A stretch of DNA of 5,986 bases, taken from NCBI GenBank assembly GCA_030637805.1, contig DAOWFV010000119.1:1-5986 (forward strand). Direction: 5' to 3'. This document shows positions 1-3,820 of this stretch, piece by piece. Made by a program: the position numbers and the translations under genes. Source of the DNA: Acidobacteriota bacterium. Lineage in GTDB: Bacteria; Acidobacteriota; Thermoanaerobaculia; Thermoanaerobaculales; Sulfomarinibacteraceae. Within the stretch, counting starts at the first letter, position 1. The number at the start of each line of letters is the position of its first letter. The notes under the pieces are model-generated. The model saw nothing but the letters and a program-made list of their open reading frames with translations, was not told the DNA's origin and did no database searches.

Positions 1-132
1 GACCTGCGACCTGCGACCTGCGACCTGCGACCTGCGACCTGCGACCTGCGACCTGCGACCTGCGACCTGCGACCTGCGACCTGCGACCTGCGACCTGCGA
101 CCTGCGACCTGCGACCTGCGACCTGCGACCTG
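1..132. repeat. Perfect heptamer tandem array (GACCTGC)n
   Basis: Eighteen exact copies of GACCTGC plus six bases of a nineteenth, with no substitution, running from the window edge to position 132; the true array is probably longer to the left. There are no unique spacers, so it is not a CRISPR array. The unit has no stop codon in any of the three forward or three reverse frames (forward it reads D-L-R-P-A-T-C repeatedly in every frame), so an open frame here means nothing. Perfect identity implies recent expansion or active homogenisation by slippage or recombination. It ends 4 bp before the best -35-like hexamer of rpmE. Heptamer tandem repeats of the STRR kind are known from cyanobacterial intergenic regions; this unit is not one I recognise. 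Confidence 0.98.
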
Positions 133-136
133 ATTC

Positions 137-165
137 TTGTCCCCCGGGGCAATTTCGTGTATCCT
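137..165 (+). promoter_or_regulatory. Candidate sigma70-type promoter of rpmE
   Basis: TTGTCC (137-142), a 17-bp spacer, then TATCCT (160-165); each hexamer matches consensus at 4 of 6 positions. The spacer contains the self-complementary CCCCGGGG (142-149), which could be a protein site or chance in GC-rich DNA. The predicted start of transcription is about position 172. That start would lie inside the leader hairpin described at 167-201, so either the real start is a few bases further upstream or only the inner part of that hairpin forms. No better hexamer pair was seen between the repeat array and the gene. Confidence 0.35.
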
Positions 166-166
166 T

Positions 167-201
167 CTCCGGCTTCGGCGTACGACGCCGCCGAACGGAG
201 G
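167..201 (+). promoter_or_regulatory. Leader hairpin covering the rpmE ribosome binding site
   Basis: The segment folds as CTCCG (167-171) with CGGAG (196-200), a 2-base bulge (172-173), then TTCGGCG (174-180) with CGCCGAA (189-195) around an 8-base loop. That is 12 base pairs, nearly all GC. The right arm contains the Shine-Dalgarno sequence CGGAGG (196-201), 6 bases before the rpmE ATG, so the folded form would block initiation. Ribosomal protein genes, including rpmE in several phyla, often carry autoregulatory leaders, so feedback by L31 is a natural guess, but I cannot match this to a described L31 leader family. The 12-bp form requires transcription to start upstream of 167. Confidence 0.45.
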
Positions 202-207
202 TGTGAG

Positions 208-420
208 ATGAAAAAGGGAATCCATCCCGAGTACCATGAAGTTGAGGTCCGCTGCGCGTGCGGAAATACCTTTATCACGCGCTCGACGAAGGAAGAGTTG
301 CGGCTCGAGATCTGCAACGCCTGTCACCCGTTCTACACCGGAAAGCAGAAGCTGGTGGACACCGCGGGGATGGTGGAGAAGTTCGAGCGGCGCTACGGAA
401 AGAACCAGAGCGCCAATTAA
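208..420 (+). CDS. rpmE: 50S ribosomal protein L31, zinc-binding type
   Basis: A 70-residue protein of normal L31 length, a component of the large ribosomal subunit at the central protuberance, where it helps bridge to the small subunit. It begins MKKGIHPEYHEVEVRCACGN, the typical L31 opening. The zinc ligands of the C+ form are present: C16 and C18 (CAC), C36 and C39 (CNAC), followed by the family signature HPFYTGKQK (residues 40-48). C+ forms are usually expressed under zinc sufficiency; no zinc-independent paralogue is in view. The start at 208 is chosen because CGGAGG lies 6 bases upstream and because the in-frame GTG at 157 would add 17 residues unlike any L31. It stands alone between a candidate promoter and a strong terminator; prfA follows 129 bp later, a frequent neighbour of rpmE in bacteria. 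Confidence 0.96.
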   Translation: MKKGIHPEYHEVEVRCACGNTFITRSTKEELRLEICNACHPFYTGKQKLVDTAGMVEKFERRYGKNQSAN

Positions 421-451
421 CAATCCCTGGTCGCCTCGGGGCGGCCATGCG

Positions 452-487
452 AACCCGCGCGGGGCCCTTCCGCGCGGGTTTTGTTGT
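452..487 (+). terminator. Rho-independent terminator after rpmE
   Basis: A perfect 11-bp stem, AACCCGCGCGG (452-462) with CCGCGCGGGTT (470-480), closes a 7-base loop and runs directly into TTTTGTTGT (479-487). It lies 31 bases after the rpmE stop. It should separate the rpmE transcript from prfA, at least partly, so prfA would need read-through or its own promoter; I see no convincing promoter hexamers in 488-549. Confidence 0.9.
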
Positions 488-549
488 ACGGGCGAGATTG
501 GTTGCGAGTCTGGAATTGTCGGAGACGAAGACGGAGAAGGGGTCGAAGG

Positions 550-1620
550 ATGCTTGAACGACTCGAGGAGATCGCCAGGCGGCACGAGGAGCTGCTTGCG
601 ATGCAGGCCGACCCCGAGGTGGCTGTGGATCCCGACCGTTCGCGCGAGGTGGGCATCAAGCTGGCCGAGCTCGAGCCCACGGTCGTAGCCTTTAGGGAGT
701 TCGCCCAGGTTCAGGAGGAGCTCGAGGGCGCCCGCGAGGTCCTCGCCGAGGCGGACGACGCCGAGATGAAGGCCCTTTTCGAGACGGAGGTAGAGGAGCT
801 GACAACGCGCCTCGGCGAGCTCGAGAAGAGGCTCAAGCTCCTCCTCCTGCCCGAAGATCCCGACGACCGCCGCAACGTCATTCTCGAGATCCGCGCCGGC
901 ACCGGGGGCGAAGAGGCGGCCCTTTTCGCTGGCGAGCTCTTGCGCATGTATGGGCGCTTCGCCGAGGCGAGACGGTGGAAGCTCTCCCTGGCCGAGTCGA
1001 GCGACACCGGGCTCGGCGGCATCAAGGAGGCGGTGGCGATGATTGAGGGGGACGGCGCATATTCTCTCCTCAAGTACGAGTCAGGGGTGCACCGGGTCCA
1101 GCGCGTTCCGGCTACCGAGACCTCGGGTCGGATCCACACCTCGGCGGCGACGGTTGCGGTGATGCCCGAAGCCGAGGAAGTGGAGGTGGAGGTGGATGAG
1201 AAGGATCTCCGGATCGACCGCTTCTGTTCCTCGGGGCCCGGAGGCCAGAGCGTCAACACAACCTACTCGGCGGTGCGCATCACCTATATCCCCACCGGCC
1301 TGGTGGTCTCCTGTCAGGACGAGAAGTCACAGATCCAGAACAAGGCGAAGGCTCTCAGGGTGCTCAAGGCAAGGCTGAAGGAGGCCGAGGAGCGCGCGCG
1401 CGACGCCGAGCGCGCTGCCGATCGGCGGTCCAAGATCGGCTCCGGCGACCGTTCGGAGAAGATCCGCACCTACAACTTCCCCCAGGGAAGAGTGACCGAT
1501 CATCGCATCGGGCTCACCGTTCACCGTCTGCAGTCGATTCTCGAGGGCGAGCTCGACCTCCTCCTCGATCCGCTGATCGAGCAGTTCCAGGCCGAACGCC
1601 TCAAGGAAGAGCTTGGGTGA
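550..1620 (+). CDS. prfA: Peptide chain release factor 1 (RF1)
   Basis: A 356-residue class I release factor (E. coli RF1 is 360) that reads UAA and UAG in the ribosomal A site and triggers hydrolysis of peptidyl-tRNA. The stop-codon recognition tripeptide is P187-A188-T189 within HRVQRVPATE, the RF1 rather than RF2 (SPF) form. The catalytic loop is G231-G232-Q233 in SSGPGGQSVN; Q233 is the glutamine methylated by PrmC, encoded next. Other signatures are RAGTGGEEA in domain 2 and GDRSEKIRTYNFPQGRVTDHR near the C-terminus. The N-terminal coiled-coil domain 1 is charged and Glu-rich as usual. The ATG at 550 is preferred, with AAGGGG (537-542) upstream. The frame is open back to TTG 481, but those 23 residues are an Arg-rich artefact overlapping the rpmE terminator. 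The stop overlaps a GTG (GTGA, 1617-1620) that opens a short bridging frame toward prmC. Confidence 0.97.
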   Translation: MLERLEEIARRHEELLAMQADPEVAVDPDRSREVGIKLAELEPTVVAFREFAQVQEELEGAREVLAEADDAEMKALFETEVEELTTRLGELEKRLKLLLLPEDPDDRRNVILEIRAGTGGEEAALFAGELLRMYGRFAEARRWKLSLAESSDTGLGGIKEAVAMIEGDGAYSLLKYESGVHRVQRVPATETSGRIHTSAATVAVMPEAEEVEVEVDEKDLRIDRFCSSGPGGQSVNTTYSAVRITYIPTGLVVSCQDEKSQIQNKAKALRVLKARLKEAEERARDAERAADRRSKIGSGDRSEKIRTYNFPQGRVTDHRIGLTVHRLQSILEGELDLLLDPLIEQFQAERLKEELG

Positions 1621-1736
1621 GCAACAGAATTCGGAATTTGGAATTCGGAATTCGGAATTCCGAGCCCGCCTCGGATGCGACGATCAACGAGCCGGTGGGC
1701 CCAAATTCGAAATTGCCGAATCGAGTCGATGTGTGA
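1617..1736 (+). CDS. Possible 39-codon bridging frame between prfA and prmC
   Basis: A GTG at 1617 overlaps the prfA stop as GTGA; the frame stays open for 39 codons and ends at TGA 1734-1736, which overlaps the GTG start of prmC, again as GTGA. AAGGA (1603-1607) lies 9 bases before this GTG, a good ribosome binding site inside the end of prfA. The peptide is mostly a translation of AATT-core heptamers (it contains RNLEFGIRNSE) and has no recognisable domain, so a functional peptide is unlikely. If translated, its role would be to deliver ribosomes to the prmC start, which has no convincing Shine-Dalgarno of its own. Heptamers without stops are open in every frame, so the open frame by itself is weak evidence; the exact overlaps at both ends are the notable part. 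Confidence 0.25.
   Translation: MSNRIRNLEFGIRNSEPASDATINEPVGPNSKLPNRVDV
1621..1732 (+). repeat. Insertion-like intergenic element A (prfA-prmC spacer)
   Basis: The spacer consists of a left heptamer tract (1627-1661), a GC-rich core (1662-1702) ending in GGTGGGC (1694-1700) plus two bases, and a short degenerate right tract (AAATTCG, AAATTGC, CGAATCG at 1703-1723). It is bounded by identical tetramers GTGA at 1617-1620 and 1733-1736. Its core and right arm resemble the spacer downstream of prmC: positions 1694-1714 agree with 2661-2681 at 17 of 21 bases, and CGATCAACG (1680-1688) resembles CGAATCAAAG (2646-2655). It has no coding capacity for a transposase, so if mobile it would be a non-autonomous element. 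Insertion with duplication of GTGA is inference; the repeat structure is directly visible. Confidence 0.5.
1627..1661. repeat. Five-copy AATT-core heptamer tract
   Basis: Units GAATTCG, GAATTTG, GAATTCG, GAATTCG and GAATTCC in exact 7-bp register, two substitutions in 35 bp. This is an AT-richer island in GC-rich DNA. It reads E-F-G-I-R-N-S in all three forward frames and R-I-P-N-S-E-F in reverse, so it adds no stops. It forms the left arm of the 112-bp prfA-prmC spacer. Confidence 0.95.
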
Positions 1737-2566
1737 CCGTCGAAGAAGCGCTTCGATCTGGTGCCGCGTTGCTGCCGACACGGGACGGGTTGCCCGATCC
1801 GAGGCGGGAGGCGGCGTGGTTGCTTGCCGCAGCCTGGGGAGTCGACGAGGTGACTCTGCGGCTGCATCCCGAGCGCAAGGTCCCATCCGAGGTCGAGACA
1901 ATCTATCGTTCGTGGCTCGAGCGTCGGGCGGCCGGTGAGCCCGCCCACCACCTGAAAGGATCCTGTCCCTTCTGGGGTCGCGAGTTCCTGGTGACACCCG
2001 AGGTCCTGGTCCCGCGTCCTGAAACAGAGCTCCTGGTGCAGACGGCGCTCGAGCTCGCGGTGTCTGCGACCGCCCGGGTTCTTGACGTCGGTACCGGCTC
2101 GGGCTGCATTGCGGTGAGCTTGGCCGCCGAGCGCCCGCGGTGGCGGGTATGCGCCGTCGACCGTTCTCAGGCTGCTCTATCGGTGGCGCACCGCAACGTC
2201 GAGCGCCACGGTGTTGAGGTGGAGCTCTTCCTTGGCGATCTCGCGTCGGCAGCCGCACCCCCGTGGGACCTGGTGGTCGCCAACCTGCCCTATATTCCCA
2301 GCGGCGATCTGGGCAAGCTCCCGGTCGAGGTGCAGCGCGATCCGCCTGCGGCCCTCGACGGCGGCGCGGACGGCCTCGATCTGGTACGCGCTCTCCTTGC
2401 CGACCTGCCGCGCCTGCTCCGGGTCTGCGGCGGCGCAGTCCTGGAAATCGGAGAGAACCAGGTCGACGCGGTCGCAACCGCCGCTGTTGAAACCGGTCTC
2501 GCCGTCGCCCGTCGGGTGCGCGACACCGGCGGCTGCGAGCGGGTGGTGGTGTTGCAGCAGCGGTGA
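1733..2566 (+). CDS. prmC: Release factor glutamine N5-methyltransferase
   Basis: A 277-residue protein from GTG 1733, the same length as E. coli PrmC (HemK). It uses S-adenosylmethionine to methylate the GGQ glutamine of RF1 and RF2, raising termination efficiency; its substrate RF1 is encoded just upstream. The N-terminal helical substrate-binding domain is about residues 1-75, opening TVEEALRSG. A linker carries VLVPRPETE (residues 91-99), then the Rossmann methyltransferase fold with the AdoMet motif D118-V-G-T-G-S-G124. The catalytic tetrad position reads N184-L-P-Y187 instead of the usual NPPY, within VANLPYIPSGDL; the asparagine is kept. Family features EVQRDPPAALDGGADGL and LEIGENQ follow. 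The start at 1733 is chosen by alignment to the family N-terminus (MTIREAL-like), though no good ribosome binding site precedes it. An in-frame TTG at 1613 has AAGGA 5 bases upstream and would add 40 residues encoded by the heptamer spacer. Confidence 0.93.
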   Translation: MTVEEALRSGAALLPTRDGLPDPRREAAWLLAAAWGVDEVTLRLHPERKVPSEVETIYRSWLERRAAGEPAHHLKGSCPFWGREFLVTPEVLVPRPETELLVQTALELAVSATARVLDVGTGSGCIAVSLAAERPRWRVCAVDRSQAALSVAHRNVERHGVEVELFLGDLASAAAPPWDLVVANLPYIPSGDLGKLPVEVQRDPPAALDGGADGLDLVRALLADLPRLLRVCGGAVLEIGENQVDAVATAAVETGLAVARRVRDTGGCERVVVLQQR

Positions 2567-2575
2567 TCACCGCTG
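2558..2575. other. Perfect 18-bp palindrome over the prmC stop codon
   Basis: CAGCGGTGATCACCGCTG is fully self-complementary, with its centre directly after the prmC TGA (2564-2566). In RNA it can form a 7-bp stem with a GATC loop. The following bases (AATTCTCAGTTCTT) are only moderately T-rich, so it could be a weak terminator; in DNA it could bind a symmetric dimeric regulator. It abuts the left heptamer tract that starts at 2575. Confidence 0.55.
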
Positions 2576-2704
2576 AATTCTCAGTTCTTAATTCTCAATT
2601 CCCGGAACAACGCGGAGCAGATTCGTCTGGATGGCGAAGCGTTCTCGAATCAAAGGATCGGGTGGGCGGGAATTCAAAATTAAAAATTGAGAGTTGAGAA
2701 TTTC
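2575..2704. repeat. Heptamer-flanked intergenic element B (downstream of prmC)
   Basis: The left arm (2575-2603) is four degenerate heptamers around AATTCTC; the right arm (2668-2704) is five, running AATTCAA, AATTAAA, AATTGAG, AGTTGAG, AATTTCA. The arms are imperfectly inverted: AATTCTCA (2576-2583) pairs with TGAGAATT (2695-2702), and AATTCCC (2597-2603) with GGGAATT (2668-2674), so the transcript could fold into a long hairpin around a 64-base GC-rich core. The core contains TCTGGATGGCGA (2626-2637) and CGAATCAAAG (2646-2655), and GGTGGGC (2661-2667) lies directly before the right arm, matching the order seen in the prfA-prmC spacer. No open frame of interest lies inside. Apart from this element, the 212-bp gap between prmC and the next gene holds the palindrome at 2558-2575 and the promoter at 2714-2742. 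Confidence 0.6.
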
Positions 2705-2713
2705 ACGGTGCTG

Positions 2714-2742
2714 TTGACACTCCACGCCCCGCGTCTCACAAT
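2714..2742 (+). promoter_or_regulatory. Sigma70-type promoter of the carbamate kinase gene
   Basis: A consensus -35 box TTGACA (2714-2719), a 17-bp spacer, and CACAAT (2737-2742), which matches TATAAT at 4 of 6 positions. Transcription would begin near 2749, giving a leader of about 30 bases with the ribosome binding site GGAGG (2769-2773). CCCC (2752-2755) and GGGG (2763-2766) in the leader could form a small hairpin just before that site. The AT-rich right arm of the heptamer element ends 9 bp upstream of the -35 box, where an UP element would lie. This is the best promoter in the window. Confidence 0.65.
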
Positions 2743-2778
2743 GCTTCTTTTCCCCGGAGCAAGGGGGCGGAGGCGTTG

Positions 2779-3789
2779 ATGGACAAAAAGAAAAACCCGA
2801 TCGAGATCGACGGCGAACGCAAACCGGTGGCGGTGATCGCCTTCGGCGGCAACGCGTTGTTGCGACCGCAGGACCACGGCACCCAGGAGGAGCAGTTCAC
2901 CCTCAGCTGGAAGGCGACCCGTTGGCTCGTTGAGATCATCCACCGGGGCTACGAGCTGGCCATCGTCCATGGCAACGGCCCACAGGTTGGCAACATCATG
3001 ATCCAGGTCGAAGAAGCGATCACCAAGATCCCGCCGCAATCCCTCGATGTGGCGGTGGCCCAGACCCAGGGCTCGATGGGTTTCATGCTCGCCAACCAGC
3101 TTCGCAACCGATTCAACGAGGAGCAGCTCGAGAAGGAGATCGCGGCGGTTCTCACCGAGGTCGTGGTCGACCGGGAGGACCCCGCCTTCGAGAACCCCAC
3201 CAAGCCGGTGGGGCCCTACTTCACGGCCTACCGCGCGAACCTGCTGATGCAGGAGCACGGGTGGCAGATGGTGGAGGACGCCGGGCGAGGCTGGCGCAAG
3301 GTTGTCCCCTCGCCCATGCCGCAGCGGATTCTCGGCTGTCATCTGCTGGCGCGGCTGGTAGAGAACGGTGCGGTTCTTGTCGCGGGCGGCGGAGGAGGGA
3401 TCCCGGTCTACCAGGACGTTGGAGGCTACTTCCGCGGCGTCGAGGCAGTGATCGACAAGGACTACGTCGCCTCGATGCTCGCCTGTGAGCTCTCGGCGGA
3501 CCTTTTCATCATGCTCACCCAGGTGCCGATGGTGGCGGAGAATTTTGGCCGGCCGAACCAGCGATGGCTGCGCCGTCTGTCGGTGGCCGCGGCGCGCGAG
3601 ATGATGGAGTCGAATCAGTTCCCTCCAGGGTCGATGGGACCCAAGATGCAGGCCTCCATCGACTTTGTCGAGGACACCGGCAAACAGGTCCTGATCACCG
3701 ACGAGGAGAGCCTCAAGCGCGCCCTCGAGGGGAAGGCCGGCACATTCCTCGTGGCCGACGGCGAGCTCGAGTACGCGACGCTCTCCTGA
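2779..3789 (+). CDS. arcC: Carbamate kinase
   Basis: A 336-residue cytosolic amino-acid-kinase-family enzyme that interconverts carbamoyl phosphate + ADP with carbamate + ATP; usually it makes ATP at the end of the arginine deiminase or related ureide pathways. Visible motifs in order: AFGGNALL (21-28), VHGNGPQVGN (63-72), the carbamate-kinase-specific PTKPVGPYFTAYRA (from 140), GWRKVVPSPMP, the nucleotide loop AGGGGGIPV (202-210), IDKDYVAS (225-232, with K227 and D228) and PGSMGPKMQASIDF (283-296). These rule out acetylglutamate kinase and UMP kinase. It is about 20 residues longer than typical ArcC, from a charged N-terminal extension before V17. ATG 2779 is chosen with GGAGG 5 bases upstream; TTG 2776 is too close to that site. 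No arginine deiminase or ornithine carbamoyltransferase lies nearby, so the pathway is unknown. The gene symbol reflects the family, not a proven arc operon. Confidence 0.92.
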   Translation: MDKKKNPIEIDGERKPVAVIAFGGNALLRPQDHGTQEEQFTLSWKATRWLVEIIHRGYELAIVHGNGPQVGNIMIQVEEAITKIPPQSLDVAVAQTQGSMGFMLANQLRNRFNEEQLEKEIAAVLTEVVVDREDPAFENPTKPVGPYFTAYRANLLMQEHGWQMVEDAGRGWRKVVPSPMPQRILGCHLLARLVENGAVLVAGGGGGIPVYQDVGGYFRGVEAVIDKDYVASMLACELSADLFIMLTQVPMVAENFGRPNQRWLRRLSVAAAREMMESNQFPPGSMGPKMQASIDFVEDTGKQVLITDEESLKRALEGKAGTFLVADGELEYATLS

Positions 3790-3798
3790 TCAGTTCCC

Positions 3799-3820
3799 GG
3801 AAAGCGGTATCCTTACCGCG
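3799..3820 (+). promoter_or_regulatory. Hairpin and -10-like box abutting the waaA start
   Basis: GCGGTA (3804-3809), loop TCCT, TACCGC (3814-3819) form a perfect 6-bp hairpin that ends one base before the waaA ATG. The only Shine-Dalgarno-like sequence, GGAAAG (3799-3804), is 16 bases from the ATG, too far unless the hairpin brings it close. Alternatively TATCCT (3808-3813) is a -10 box; a start 7-8 bases downstream would fall on the ATG itself, giving a leaderless mRNA. The same GTATCCTT string occurs in the candidate rpmE promoter. No good -35 box is visible (best is TGA in CTGATC, 3786-3791). These readings compete; none is proven. Confidence 0.35.

Noticed and set aside
1..132. CRISPR array
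   Set aside because: The 7-bp units are contiguous with no unique spacers.
157..207. Upstream GTG start for rpmE (87 residues)
   Set aside because: The extra 17 residues do not resemble L31, the GTG overlaps the candidate -10 box, and the ATG at 208 has CGGAGG at ideal spacing.
481..549. Upstream TTG start for prfA (379 residues)
   Set aside because: It begins in the T-run of the rpmE terminator and would add an Arg-rich segment; RF1 proteins begin at the position matching ATG 550.
488..549. Promoter for prfA
   Set aside because: TTGTAC (484-489) and TTGCGA (502-507) look like -35 boxes, but no -10 box is found at 16-18 bp from either.
1733..2566. HemK as a protoporphyrinogen oxidase in haem synthesis
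   Set aside because: That is an outdated annotation of the family; the AdoMet motif, NLPY tetrad and position after prfA identify a release-factor methyltransferase.
1521..2570. Long antisense open frame (349 codons) opposite prmC, and similar long minus-strand frames at 711-1259, 2680-3342 and 4304-5107
   Set aside because: These are mirror frames of GC-rich genes with strong third-position bias; their products are Arg/Pro/Ser-rich with no recognisable domain, and the opposite strand carries well-identified proteins.
2572..2713. GCTG at 2572-2575 and 2710-2713 as a target-site duplication of element B
   Set aside because: The tetramers are not symmetrically placed on the element ends and the element boundaries are fuzzy; unlike GTGA around element A they match no gene boundary, so chance is as likely.
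2779..3789. Acetylglutamate kinase or UMP kinase instead of carbamate kinase
   Set aside because: PTKPVGP, the GGGGGIPV loop and PGSMGPK are carbamate kinase signatures absent from those relatives.
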